From assembly GCA_944393565.1 (NCBI GenBank), contig CALYAM010000006.1:1-54532 (forward strand): a DNA stretch of 54,532 nucleotides, given 5' to 3'. The translations under genes were made by a program, and so were the position numbers. Below are positions 18,862-28,421 of the stretch, one piece after another; position 1 is the first letter of the stretch, and each line of letters opens with the position of its first letter. The DNA is from an uncultured Clostridia bacterium (lineage in GTDB: Bacteria > Bacillota > Clostridia > TANB77 > CAG-508). The notes under the pieces were generated by a model that did not search any database, was not told the DNA's origin, and worked only from the letters and a program-made list of their open reading frames with translations.

Positions 18862-20958
18862 ATGTTTAAAACTTACAGTATGCAACTTGCAGGAAGAACA
18901 CTTATAATTGAAAATGGGAAAATGGCAGGACTTGCAAATGGCAGTGTGTTAGTTAAATACGGAGACACAGTAGTGCTTGCAAATGTTACAGCATCAAAAG
19001 AGCCAAAAGAGGGAATTGATTTTTTCCCACTATCAGTAGAGTATGAAGAAAGATTATATTCAGTTGGAAAAATACCAGGTAGTTTTCAAAAAAAAGAAGG
19101 AAAGCCATCAGAAAAGGCAATATTAACATCAAGAGCGATAGACAGACCAATGAGACCATTATTTCCAAAAGATTTTAGAAATGATGTAGTAATTGATTGT
19201 TTAGTATTATCAGTTGACCAAGACAATTCACCAGAAGTATGTGCAATGATAGGAGCAGCAACTGCAACAGCTATTTCAGATATACCATTTAATGGGCCAA
19301 CAGCATCAGTTAATGTTGGTTATGTTAATGATGAAATTATTATAAACCCAACACTAAATCAAAGAGCAGAATCTAGACTAAATTTAACAGTTGCAGGAAC
19401 AAAAACCAAGATAACAATGATTGAAGCAGGAGCAAATGAAATACCAGATGATATTATGCTAGAGGCAATAAAGGTTGCACATGTGGAAATAAAGAGAATT
19501 TGTGATTTCATAGAGCAAATAACAAAAGAAATAGGAAAGAAAAAATTTGAATATAAACACTTTGTTACAGACGAGGAATTGTACTTCTTAATAGAACAAG
19601 AATATAAAACTAAAATGTATGAAGCAGTTCAAGCTACGGATAAAGAAGTAAGAGACGCAAATATTGAGAATTTAACAGAACAAATAGAAGCAAGCTATTG
19701 TGAAAAAAATGGAGAAGATGCATTAGAAGAAAAAAAACAAGACATTGAAGACTGCATATATAAATTAGAAAAGAAATGTGTAAGGGAAATGATTCTAAAT
19801 GAGCACAAAAGAGTAGATGGAAGAGCCGTTGATGAAATTAGACCATTATCTTGTGAAGTTGGGCTGTTACCTAGAACCCATGGGAGTGCTTTGTTTACAA
19901 GAGGTCAAACACAAGTATTATCAGTTGCAACATTAGGTATGAAAAGCGAAGAGCAGATATTAGATGGAATAGATGAAGAAGAAAGCAAAAGATATATGCA
20001 TCATTATAATTTCCCAGGATATAGTGTAGGAGAAGCAAAAACTTCAAGAGGACCAGGAAGAAGAGAAATTGGTCATGGAGCACTTGCAGAAAAAGCACTA
20101 GTACCAGTTTTGCCTAGTGAAGAAGAGTTCCCATATTCTATTAGGGTAGTATCAGAAGTACTATCATCAAATGGATCAACATCGCAAGCAAGCATATGTG
20201 GTAGTACACTTGCTCTGATGGATGCGGGAGTACCAATCAAAAAGCCAGTTGCAGGAATATCAACAGGACTTGTAACAGATAGTGAAAATCCAGACAACTA
20301 TATAATGCTTACAGACATACAAGGCTTGGAAGACTTTTTTGGAGACATGGATTTCAAAGTAGGTGGAACAAAAGATGGAATTACTGCGATACAAGTAGAT
20401 ATAAAAATAGATGGACTAACATATGATATAATAAAAGAAGCCTTTGAAAGAACAAGAAAAGCAAGAGAATACATTCTAGATGAAGTAATGTTAAAAGTAC
20501 TTCCAAAACCAAGAGAAAGCATGTCAAAATATGCACCAAAAATTATTAATATTACGATTAATCCAGAAAAAATAAGAGATGTCATAGGAACAGGGGGAAA
20601 AGTAATAAACAAAATTATCGCTGAAACTGGGGTGAAAATAGACATTGAAGATGATGGAAAGGTATTTATATACTCAACAGATTCGGAAGGAGCTAATAAA
20701 GCATTAAAAATGATAGAAGATATAACAAGAGAGATTGAAAACAATGGAATTTATGAAGGAACAGTCACAAAAATAATGCCATTTGGTGCTTTTGTAGATG
20801 TTGGTGGAGGAAAAGAAGGACTATTACACATATCAAAAATATCAAAAAAACGTGTAGCAAAAATTGAAGACGTATTACATGTTGGAGATAAAATAACAGT
20901 TAAGGTATATGAAATAGATGATCAAGGCAGAATTAATTTGACAAAAAAAGACGTATAA
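18862..20958 (+). CDS. pnp: Polyribonucleotide nucleotidyltransferase (PNPase)
   Basis: 698 residues from ATG 18862, chosen because AGGAGG lies six bases upstream; an upstream in-frame ATG has no such site. There are two RNase PH domains with an alpha-helical linker, a KH domain (RDVIGTGGKVINKI) and an S1 domain (YEGTVTKIMPFGAFVDVGGG). It degrades RNA phosphorolytically and is part of RNA turnover complexes. A TATAAT at 18785-18790 suggests an additional promoter. Confidence 0.97.
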   Translation: MFKTYSMQLAGRTLIIENGKMAGLANGSVLVKYGDTVVLANVTASKEPKEGIDFFPLSVEYEERLYSVGKIPGSFQKKEGKPSEKAILTSRAIDRPMRPLFPKDFRNDVVIDCLVLSVDQDNSPEVCAMIGAATATAISDIPFNGPTASVNVGYVNDEIIINPTLNQRAESRLNLTVAGTKTKITMIEAGANEIPDDIMLEAIKVAHVEIKRICDFIEQITKEIGKKKFEYKHFVTDEELYFLIEQEYKTKMYEAVQATDKEVRDANIENLTEQIEASYCEKNGEDALEEKKQDIEDCIYKLEKKCVREMILNEHKRVDGRAVDEIRPLSCEVGLLPRTHGSALFTRGQTQVLSVATLGMKSEEQILDGIDEEESKRYMHHYNFPGYSVGEAKTSRGPGRREIGHGALAEKALVPVLPSEEEFPYSIRVVSEVLSSNGSTSQASICGSTLALMDAGVPIKKPVAGISTGLVTDSENPDNYIMLTDIQGLEDFFGDMDFKVGGTKDGITAIQVDIKIDGLTYDIIKEAFERTRKAREYILDEVMLKVLPKPRESMSKYAPKIINITINPEKIRDVIGTGGKVINKIIAETGVKIDIEDDGKVFIYSTDSEGANKALKMIEDITREIENNGIYEGTVTKIMPFGAFVDVGGGKEGLLHISKISKKRVAKIEDVLHVGDKITVKVYEIDDQGRINLTKKDV

Positions 20959-20989
20959 AAATAAAAACAATTAATTTTTGCAAAATTAG

Positions 20990-21018
20990 TTGAATTCTAA
21001 CAAGATGAATAGTATAAT
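20990..21018 (+). promoter_or_regulatory. Putative promoter of the GT2 gene
   Basis: TTGAAT (20990-20995) and TATAAT (21013-21018) are 17 bases apart, 41 bases before the GTG start. Confidence 0.6.
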
Positions 21019-21058
21019 AATAAAGGTTAAACTTTAAAATGAGAAAAGAGGAAAAAAA

Positions 21059-22312
21059 GTGAAATATTTATATGTTCTACAACAAGCACTTGTATGGGTC
21101 ATAACAATATTTTGGATTTATCAATTAATGGTAAGTCTTTGTTCTCTTGTTAAATTAAAAGATAAACCATTCCTTAAGAAAAAAAATCATAGATTTATGG
21201 CTATAATTCCAGCACATAACGAAGAATCTGTTATATTAAATTTAATAGAAAGTTTGAAACAACAAAATTATCCTAAAGAACTTTTAGATATATATGTAAT
21301 AGCTGATAATTGCACGGACAACACAGCAGAAATTGCAAGAAAAGCGGGGGCAATAGTATACGAACGTTTTGAACCAGAAAAGAAAACAAAGGGTTATGCA
21401 ATGCAATGGTTTTTAGCTAAGAAAATAGAAGAAAATGCACCATATGACGCATTTTGTGTATTTGATGCAGACAACATTGTAGATAAAGAATTTATCAAAA
21501 ATATGAACAAAAAATTATGCCAAGGAGAAGAAGTAGTTCAAGGCTATAGAGACATTAAAAACCCAACTGATAATTGGATTACTGCAGGTTATGCAATATT
21601 TTATTGGACAATGAACAGATTCTATCACCTTGCAAGGTATAATTTAGGCTTATCACCACTCATTAATGGCACAGGCTTTATGGTAAAATTTGATGTGATT
21701 AAACCTGAAGGATGGAATACTAAAACTTTAACTGAAGACATAGAATTTTCATTAAAGAATATAATAAAAGGTAGAAAATTGGGATGGGCAGTAGATGCCA
21801 AAGTATATGATGAACAACCATTGGGATTTATACAATCATGGAAACAAAGATCTAGATGGACAGTAGGGCACATCCAATGCATACAACATTATACAAAAGA
21901 CTTAATGCTAGCTGTAAAGAAAAATAAATCTTTAATGAATTTTGATGGCTTTTTATATATTATTGGAAGTATACCAATGTTTATTGTAACATTAATTCTA
22001 CTTGCAATAAACTTCATATTGTATTTAGGAGAAGGATTTACAGCATCACAATTAATAGACAGTTATGCAAGATATATCATACCAACATTTTTATTGCCAA
22101 TTGCAACAGCAATTCTTATTATGGTACTAGATAAAAGACCAATTAAGCCTATGGTAAAAGGACTAATATGTTATCCATTATTTTTAGGCTCGTGGTTATT
22201 AATAAATTTTAAATGCTTATTTAAAAGAGATACAACATGGGAGAAAATAAACCATGTAAGAGCGGTAAAAATAAACGAAGTAAATGGCGACATTAAAAAG
22301 GAATTAGTATAA
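21059..22312 (+). CDS. Membrane glycosyltransferase family 2
   Basis: 417 residues starting at GTG with AGAGGAA upstream. One N-terminal membrane helix, then a GT-A domain with FMAIIPAHNEE, VIADNCTDNT, the metal-binding DADN, the acceptor-side TEDIEF, and the processive-type QRSRW motif, followed by three or four C-terminal membrane helices. This architecture fits polysaccharide-synthesising GT2 enzymes of the BcsA/N-acetylglucosaminyltransferase type. The product is unknown. It is monocistronic, with its own promoter and terminator. Confidence 0.85.
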   Translation: MKYLYVLQQALVWVITIFWIYQLMVSLCSLVKLKDKPFLKKKNHRFMAIIPAHNEESVILNLIESLKQQNYPKELLDIYVIADNCTDNTAEIARKAGAIVYERFEPEKKTKGYAMQWFLAKKIEENAPYDAFCVFDADNIVDKEFIKNMNKKLCQGEEVVQGYRDIKNPTDNWITAGYAIFYWTMNRFYHLARYNLGLSPLINGTGFMVKFDVIKPEGWNTKTLTEDIEFSLKNIIKGRKLGWAVDAKVYDEQPLGFIQSWKQRSRWTVGHIQCIQHYTKDLMLAVKKNKSLMNFDGFLYIIGSIPMFIVTLILLAINFILYLGEGFTASQLIDSYARYIIPTFLLPIATAILIMVLDKRPIKPMVKGLICYPLFLGSWLLINFKCLFKRDTTWEKINHVRAVKINEVNGDIKKELV

Positions 22313-22342
22313 GACAAAAAACATATATACATTTTTCTTTAT

Positions 22343-22373
22343 AAAAAAACAGGTTTTATAAATCTGTTTTTTT
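22343..22373 (+). terminator. Terminator after the GT2 gene
   Basis: AAAAAAACAG (22343-22352) pairs with CTGTTTTTTT (22364-22373). Confidence 0.7.
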
Positions 22374-22440
22374 ATATATTATGGTGGCTTTTTATATGTT
22401 TATATGTTAAAATAAATAAATAAAAAAGAGAGGAAAAAAT

Positions 22441-24003
22441 ATGAATAGTAAAGAAATGAAAAAAAGTACAATAATAATTGCATTAATTATCATTATTATG
22501 ATCCAAATAATAGCAAGAGTTTATGTTGGAATAAAAAAAGAATATTTTCACATAGATGAAGCGTATTCATATTCACTTATGAATTATAATAAAATACAGA
22601 TAACAGAAAATAATGATTTCTACGAAAATTGGCATACGAAAGAATATTACATAGATTATTTAGCAATAAATGAAGATGAAAAATGGGATTTAAAACCAGT
22701 TTATCAAAATCAAAAAGATGATGTACACCCACCATTATATTATGCACTACTACGTATAGCTTGTAGTTTTACCATTAATGAATTTACTAAATGGACTGGA
22801 ATAATATTAAATATAATAATATGGATTTTCTCGGCAATACTTATATATTTAATATCAGAAAAAATATTTAAAAACACGAAAATGGCATTACTTACATGCT
22901 TAATTACAGGGTTAACACTAGGAGCTCTTGAAACTACTGCATTCATAAGAATGTATGAACTGGCTAATATGTTTGTTTTATTAATTACATATTTTCATAT
23001 GAGAATATATAGCAAAGAAGAAATAAAAATAAAAGATATATTTCCAATTGGAATCAGTATATTACTTGGATCGCTTACACATTATTACACAATTATATAC
23101 ACAGCATTTATATTCTTAATTTTTGTAATAAAATATATATCAAAAAAACAATACAAAAACCTTATAAAGTATGTAAGCTGTTTTGCAATAGCAGCAGCAA
23201 TTTCAATACTAATTTTTCCACCTGCCTTAAGACATATATTTAGTAGCTATAGAGGGCATGAAGCAAGAGGAAACTTGTTAAACATACAATACATTTTTTC
23301 AAATTTAGCAACATATTTAGAAATAATTTCAAAAAATTTATTTGGGCCACTAGCAGTTTATCTAATAATAGCGTATATTATATTTTATATTAAAAAGAGA
23401 AAAGAAATTGTAAATTCAGAAAATAAGGAAATAAATTTATTGCTAATACCTACTATATTATACTTTATTCTAGTTGCACAGATATCTTCATACAATGAGT
23501 TAAGATATATAATGCCAATTATTTCAACGGCTATGATATGTGTAATCTATGCTTTATATAACTTATTGAAACATTATTTTAAACAAGGAAAAGCACAAAT
23601 AATAAGTGCAATAATATTATTAATAATTATAATAAGTCCTGCAGTAGCAAATACACATTTAGATTTTACATACACTAAAATGAATAACTTAGCTAAAAAA
23701 ATGGAAGAAAAAGCAAACATACCAGCTTTATATGTATTTAGTGATCAAAGTATACGATTCTTAGATGATATATATATTTTTACCAAATTGGATGAATCAT
23801 ACATAATGAAATACAGTCTAGCAACAATTGAACATATACATGATGTATTAGAAGACAAAAACACAGAAAATGGAATTATATTTATATATAACAATGGTGT
23901 AGAACCAGAACAAATCATATCAGAAATAAAAGACACATATAATTTCAAAAACGTAGAAGATATCCAAAAACTAAATGAAGGTATGGTAAAATATATTCAT
24001 TAA
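22441..24003 (+). CDS. Polytopic membrane protein, GT-C (GT39/PMT-like) glycosyltransferase
   Basis: 520 residues with about ten to eleven membrane helices. The first extracytoplasmic loop has HIDEAYSYSL with the acidic residues typical of GT-C lipid-linked sugar transferases, and DDVHPPLYYALL, the second conserved loop of PMT/ArnT-like enzymes. A short soluble C-terminus begins near residue 415. The likely role is transfer of a sugar from a polyprenyl-phosphate donor on the outer membrane face; the substrate is unknown. GAGAGGA precedes the ATG. Confidence 0.75.
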   Translation: MNSKEMKKSTIIIALIIIIMIQIIARVYVGIKKEYFHIDEAYSYSLMNYNKIQITENNDFYENWHTKEYYIDYLAINEDEKWDLKPVYQNQKDDVHPPLYYALLRIACSFTINEFTKWTGIILNIIIWIFSAILIYLISEKIFKNTKMALLTCLITGLTLGALETTAFIRMYELANMFVLLITYFHMRIYSKEEIKIKDIFPIGISILLGSLTHYYTIIYTAFIFLIFVIKYISKKQYKNLIKYVSCFAIAAAISILIFPPALRHIFSSYRGHEARGNLLNIQYIFSNLATYLEIISKNLFGPLAVYLIIAYIIFYIKKRKEIVNSENKEINLLLIPTILYFILVAQISSYNELRYIMPIISTAMICVIYALYNLLKHYFKQGKAQIISAIILLIIIISPAVANTHLDFTYTKMNNLAKKMEEKANIPALYVFSDQSIRFLDDIYIFTKLDESYIMKYSLATIEHIHDVLEDKNTENGIIFIYNNGVEPEQIISEIKDTYNFKNVEDIQKLNEGMVKYIH

Positions 24004-24022
24004 TTATGGGGAGATGTAGGAA

Positions 24023-24880
24023 ATGATATTTGAACCACAACCATTACATAAAATAAAAATATATGCATTTGTTGGACCATCTGGTACCGGGAAAAGTTAT
24101 AGAGCACAAATGGTAGCAAGTGAAAAAAACATAAGTTATATTATTGATGACGGGCTGCTTATTAAGGATAATGAAGTAATTGCTGGAACTTCAGCAAAGA
24201 AAGCTCCAACAAAAATTGAAACAGTTAAGCAAGCACTATTTATGAGCACAAAACAACAAGAGGAAATAAGAAAAGCACTAAAAAAATATAAAGCAGAATC
24301 AATACTGATATTGGGCACATCAGATGATATGGTTGATAAAATTGCTAAAAATTTAGGACTGCCAGAGATTTCTGAAAGAGTATATATTACAGATGTAGCA
24401 ACAGAAGAAGAAATGAAAGAAGCAAAGAGAATAAGGCAAACCGAAGGAAAGCATGTAATTCCTGTCCCAACATTTGAAATAAAAAAGGATTTTTCAGGCT
24501 ATTTATTAGACCCTCTACAAATATTTAAGTCAAAAGGAAAAGGTGCAAAGCCATATATTTCTGAAAAATCTATTATAAGACCAACATTTAGCTATTTAGG
24601 GAATTTTACTATATCAGATACAGTATTTAGACAAATTATAGAATATGTAGCAAATAGAATGCCAGATGTATACAGAGTAAATAAAGTAAGAACAGATAAT
24701 ATAAATGGAAATACAAATATCTACATAGAAGCAATATTAGAATATGGCAATAATATATTTGATATATTAAAAGAGTTTAAAGAAAATTGTAAAAAGGAAA
24801 TAGAAAAATTAACAGCAATGAATGTTGCCACAATAGATATTGTGGCAAAAGGAATTCATATGAAGGAAGAAAATATCTAA
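24023..24880 (+). CDS. P-loop NTPase domain fused to an Asp23/Gls24 domain
   Basis: 285 residues. The N-terminal half begins with a Walker A motif, FVGPSGTGKSYRAQ, near residues 13-26, and contains a nucleotide-kinase-like fold through about residue 160. The C-terminal half from about residue 185 (FTISDTVFRQIIEYVANRM; AILEYGNNIFDILKEF; MNVATIDIVAKGIH) matches Asp23/Gls24 (DUF322) proteins, which are envelope-stress or membrane-associated in Bacillota. I do not know a function for the fusion. It sits directly before cmk, with a 21-base gap. Confidence 0.65.
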   Translation: MIFEPQPLHKIKIYAFVGPSGTGKSYRAQMVASEKNISYIIDDGLLIKDNEVIAGTSAKKAPTKIETVKQALFMSTKQQEEIRKALKKYKAESILILGTSDDMVDKIAKNLGLPEISERVYITDVATEEEMKEAKRIRQTEGKHVIPVPTFEIKKDFSGYLLDPLQIFKSKGKGAKPYISEKSIIRPTFSYLGNFTISDTVFRQIIEYVANRMPDVYRVNKVRTDNINGNTNIYIEAILEYGNNIFDILKEFKENCKKEIEKLTAMNVATIDIVAKGIHMKEENI

Positions 24881-24901
24881 AAACATATGAGGAGGAAAAA
24901 A

Positions 24902-25561
24902 ATGCAGTTTATTGTTGCAATTGATGGACCAGCGGGAAGCGGAAAAGGAACAATTACAAAAAGGATTTCAAACAAGCTTAATCTAATAAACATTGATACT
25001 GGTGCAATGTATAGATGTGTTGCACTAGAATGTATAAATAGAGGACTTAGCCTGTCTCAAAAAGAAAAAATAATTGAAATTTCAAAACAAATAAAAATAG
25101 AATTAAAAGATGATGAAAAAATATATTTAAACAATGAAGATGTAACAAAAGAAATTAGAAGTAAAGAGGTATCAAAAATTGTATCACAAGTTTCAGCCAT
25201 CGTAGAAGTAAGGTACAACATGGTAAAACTACAAAGAAAATTGGCAGAAGGAAAAAAAGTAATAATGGAAGGAAGGGATATAACAACATATGTGTTCCCA
25301 AATGCAGATGTTAAAATATATCTAGATGCTTCACTAGAAGAAAGAGCTAAACGAAGATACAAAGAGATAAAAGACAATGGACAAGATATCACTTACAAAG
25401 AGGTTTTAAATAATATAAAAATGAGAGATGAAAATGATAGACATAAAAAAGTAGGTTCATTAAAAATTGCGCCAGATGCAGTTTTAATTGACACAACCAA
25501 TCTGACAATTGATGAGGTAGAAGAAAAAGTGATAAAAATAATAAAAGAAAAATCTTTATAA
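24902..25561 (+). CDS. cmk: Cytidylate kinase
   Basis: 219 residues from ATG 24902, preceded by GAGGAGG; an ATG at 24887 lies upstream of that site. P-loop DGPAGSGKGT at residues 8-17, IDTGAMYR, then MEGRDITTYVFPNADVKIYL and the LID arginines KRR. It phosphorylates CMP and dCMP. It precedes plsC, a common pairing in Clostridia. Confidence 0.94.
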   Translation: MQFIVAIDGPAGSGKGTITKRISNKLNLINIDTGAMYRCVALECINRGLSLSQKEKIIEISKQIKIELKDDEKIYLNNEDVTKEIRSKEVSKIVSQVSAIVEVRYNMVKLQRKLAEGKKVIMEGRDITTYVFPNADVKIYLDASLEERAKRRYKEIKDNGQDITYKEVLNNIKMRDENDRHKKVGSLKIAPDAVLIDTTNLTIDEVEEKVIKIIKEKSL

Positions 25562-25575
25562 AGGAAGGAAAAACC

Positions 25576-26166
25576 ATGCTACGAAAGTTATTAAAAGCTT
25601 TTTTTCATTTTTTGGCTATCATTGTATATAGACCAAAAGTATATGGTAAGGGAAATATACCATCAGAAGGAGGAGCAATAATTTGTCCAAATCATGTACA
25701 TGCATTAGATTCAGTAATAATTTTAACAACAGCAAAAAGAAAAATAAATTTTATGGCTAAAGAAGAACTATTTAAAAATGGTTTTATTCGTTTTTTAGCA
25801 AAAGTATTTGGCATTTTTCCAGTAAAACGTGGGGGTAAAGATTTGGACGCAATAAAAACATCTTTAAAAATATTAAAAGACAAAGAAATATTATGTATGT
25901 TTCCTGAAGGAACAAGAAATGGATTAAGCAAAGGTGTAAAGCCAAAGAATGGGGCAGTTTTAATTGCAATAAAAGCTGGAGTGCCAATTATTCCTTGCGG
26001 AGTACAAGGTAGTTTTAAACCATTTACAAAAGTAAAGCTGAATTATGGAAAACCAATATATTTTGATAAAGAAACAGATATTCAAGATAAAGAAATTGTA
26101 AATAATTTAACTAAGAAAGTTGTGGATGAAGTAGTTTACCTCCGAGATGAAAAATTGCCTAAATAA
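25576..26166 (+). CDS. plsC: 1-acyl-sn-glycerol-3-phosphate acyltransferase
   Basis: 196 residues. The acyltransferase motif NHVHALDS (HX4D) is near residue 40, FPEGTRN near 115 and VPIIPCGVQG near 136. An N-terminal hydrophobic helix anchors it at the membrane. It makes phosphatidic acid for phospholipid synthesis. AAGGAAGG precedes the ATG; 14 bases after cmk. Confidence 0.9.
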   Translation: MLRKLLKAFFHFLAIIVYRPKVYGKGNIPSEGGAIICPNHVHALDSVIILTTAKRKINFMAKEELFKNGFIRFLAKVFGIFPVKRGGKDLDAIKTSLKILKDKEILCMFPEGTRNGLSKGVKPKNGAVLIAIKAGVPIIPCGVQGSFKPFTKVKLNYGKPIYFDKETDIQDKEIVNNLTKKVVDEVVYLRDEKLPK

Positions 26167-26181
26167 TAGCAAACTCATGTA

Positions 26182-26210
26182 TAGACAAACATAACTAAAA
26201 ATGATATAAT
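26182..26210 (+). promoter_or_regulatory. Putative typA promoter
   Basis: TAGACA (26182-26187) and TATAAT (26205-26210) are 17 bases apart. Confidence 0.6.
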
Positions 26211-26252
26211 ATTAAGGTTAATTTAAAAAGAGTAGGAATAGGGGTAATTATA

Positions 26253-28061
26253 ATGAATAATAAAAAAATACGTAATATAGCAATTATAGCACATGTAGAC
26301 CATGGGAAAACAACTTTAGTAGATGCCATGCTAAAACAAAGTCATGTGTTTCGTGAAAATGAACAAGTCGCAGAAAGAGTAATGGACTCTAATGATCTTG
26401 AAAAAGAAAGAGGAATAACAATACTTTCTAAAAATACATCAGTTGTATATAATGATATAAAAATAAATATTGTAGATACGCCAGGTCATGCGGATTTTGG
26501 CGGCGAAGTAGAGCGTGTACTAAAAATGGTAGATGGTGTACTATTATTGGTAGATGCTTTTGAAGGTGCCATGCCACAAACACGAGAAGTACTAAAAAAA
26601 TCATTGGCATTAAATTTAAAACCAATAGTTGTTGTAAATAAAATAGATAGACCAGGAGCAAACCCTTTAAAAGTAGTAGATGAAGTTTTAGAATTGTTTA
26701 TAGAGTTAAATGCAAATGACGAACAATTGGATTTCCCAGTGGTTTATGCATCTGCAAAAAATGGGATAGCTAAAATGAACTTAAATGATGAAAGCAGTGA
26801 TTTAAATTGCTTATTTGAGACTATCATAAACAAAATAAACCCACCACAATGCGATGAAGAAGGAACAATGCAAATGCTAGTTTCTAATATTGATTATGAT
26901 GATTACTTAGGAAGAATTGCAGTTGGTAGAATAGAGCGTGGCAGTATAAAAAATGGAATGAATGTAGCAGTATGCAAAAAAGATAAAACAGAAAATAGTA
27001 AGATAGCAAAATTATTTACTTATGCTGGACTAAAAAAAGTAGAAATAGAAGAAATAAAAGCGGGAGATATTGTTGCTGTATCAGGTATAAACGATATAAA
27101 CATAGGAGATACAATTTGTGATATAAGTAACCCAGAAAAAATTCCATTTGTAGATATAGACGAGCCAACAGTATCAATGACATTTAGTGTAAATGATGGA
27201 CCATTTGCTGGAAAAGAGGGGACATTCATTACATCAAGACATATTAGAGACAGATTGTTTAAAGAATTAGACAGAAATGTAAGCTTGCGAGTTAGAGAGA
27301 CAGATAGAACAGAAAGTTTTGAAGTATCAGGAAGAGGAGAATTGCACATTTCTGTATTAATTGAAACAATGAGAAGAGAAGGATTTGAGCTTCTTGTTTC
27401 AAGACCAAAGGTAATATTTAAAGAAATAAATGGAATAAAATGTGAGCCAATGGAACGACTTGTAGTAAATGTACCAGACGATTGTATTGGAAATGTAATA
27501 GAAAAACTTGGTAAAAGAAAAGGCGAAATGATAAATATGGAGCCTGCTGAAATAGGACATACAAAAATAGAATTTAAAATACCAGCAAGAGGATTAATTG
27601 GCTATCGCTCAGAATTTATGACAGACACAAAAGGAAATGGAACAATGAATAGTATATTTGATGGCTATGAGGAATATAAAGGAGATATTTTATCTAGGAC
27701 AAGAGGAGTTATTGTGGCATTTGAAAAAGGAACTGCTGTAACGTATGGCTTATATAATGCACAAGAAAGAGGAGACCTATTTATTGGCCCAGGAACAGAA
27801 GTATATGAAGGAATGATAGTAGGTCTAAACTCAAGGGGAGAAGACATTTCAATTAATGTATGTAAAGAAAAGCATTTGACAAATACAAGAGCTTCTGGCT
27901 CAGATGATGCATTAAGATTAGTTCCACCAATACAATTTAGTTTAGAAAAAGCAATTGAATTTATAGCAGATGACGAATTGGTTGAAGTAACACCAAAAAA
28001 TATTCGACTAAGAAAGAAAATATTAGATAGCAAAATGAGAGAAAGAATGGCAAGAAAGTAA
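26253..28061 (+). CDS. typA: Translational GTPase TypA/BipA
   Basis: A 602-residue EF-G-like GTPase: G1 AHVDHGKTTLVD, G2/switch region ERGITILSKN, G3 DTPGHADFGG, G4 NKIDRPGA, then domain II, two EF-G C domains, and the TypA-specific C-terminus (KIEFKIPARGLIGYRSEF). It helps 50S assembly and stress adaptation. AGGGGTAA lies before the ATG; monocistronic. Confidence 0.96.
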   Translation: MNNKKIRNIAIIAHVDHGKTTLVDAMLKQSHVFRENEQVAERVMDSNDLEKERGITILSKNTSVVYNDIKINIVDTPGHADFGGEVERVLKMVDGVLLLVDAFEGAMPQTREVLKKSLALNLKPIVVVNKIDRPGANPLKVVDEVLELFIELNANDEQLDFPVVYASAKNGIAKMNLNDESSDLNCLFETIINKINPPQCDEEGTMQMLVSNIDYDDYLGRIAVGRIERGSIKNGMNVAVCKKDKTENSKIAKLFTYAGLKKVEIEEIKAGDIVAVSGINDINIGDTICDISNPEKIPFVDIDEPTVSMTFSVNDGPFAGKEGTFITSRHIRDRLFKELDRNVSLRVRETDRTESFEVSGRGELHISVLIETMRREGFELLVSRPKVIFKEINGIKCEPMERLVVNVPDDCIGNVIEKLGKRKGEMINMEPAEIGHTKIEFKIPARGLIGYRSEFMTDTKGNGTMNSIFDGYEEYKGDILSRTRGVIVAFEKGTAVTYGLYNAQERGDLFIGPGTEVYEGMIVGLNSRGEDISINVCKEKHLTNTRASGSDDALRLVPPIQFSLEKAIEFIADDELVEVTPKNIRLRKKILDSKMRERMARK

Positions 28062-28070
28062 AAAATAATA

Positions 28071-28094
28071 CCCCCATTACATGAGTAACGGGGG
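28071..28094. terminator. Terminator between typA and a small minus-strand gene
   Basis: CCCCCATTAC (28071-28080) pairs with GTAACGGGGG (28085-28094) with one mismatch. On the minus strand a run of T follows (plus-strand AAAAAA at 28059-28066), so it works best for the minus-strand gene. Confidence 0.65.
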
Positions 28095-28113
28095 TTTGAG
28101 CTTTACCAACAAT

Positions 28114-28323
28114 TTAGCTATTAGTCAAATACCAATCTCCAAGCAAAGAACTGTAAAGCTTTAACTTAAACTCATTTTGACATTCTTCCAAAATCCGTTC
28201 TCCAATGCTCCGACTTGGCACATAGGCATATATCGCTACAGCTTTTTTGCGGAACATGTTACGGGAGGTTAAGTAGTCTTTCAATTCTTTACTTGAGGTT
28301 ACAAAGCAAGTTACATAGCACAT
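28114..28323 (-). CDS. Small hypothetical protein, 69 residues, GC-richer than its neighbours
   Basis: ATG 28323 is preceded by AGGAGG with good spacing, giving 69 residues beginning MCYVTCFVTSSKELKDYL. Segments such as KKAVAIYAYVPSRS and SIGERILEECQ suggest a small alpha/beta fold. I do not recognise a family. Two arginines (38 and 43) are encoded by CGG (28210-28212 and 28195-28197), unlike the AT-rich genes around it. It has its own terminator and is divergent from trmR. In layout and base composition it resembles the 70-residue gene at 6792-7004 and the 57-residue gene at 44306. Confidence 0.65.
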   Translation of the reverse strand: MCYVTCFVTSSKELKDYLTSRNMFRKKAVAIYAYVPSRSIGERILEECQNEFKLKLYSSLLGDWYLTNS

Positions 28324-28380
28324 GTTGGTTCCTCCTTTATTTTGTTGAGCAAATGCCCAGTATAATAATATTATAACAAA

Positions 28381-28402
28381 AAATTTGTAAAAATACAAAT
28401 TT
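28381..28402. repeat. Inverted repeat in the divergent promoter region
   Basis: AAATTTGTA (28381-28389) and TACAAATTT (28394-28402) form a perfect 9-bp palindrome with a four-base centre, between the small minus-strand gene and trmR. It may be an operator or a leader hairpin. Confidence 0.45.
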
Positions 28403-28421
28403 ATAGAAAGAAGAGATTATT

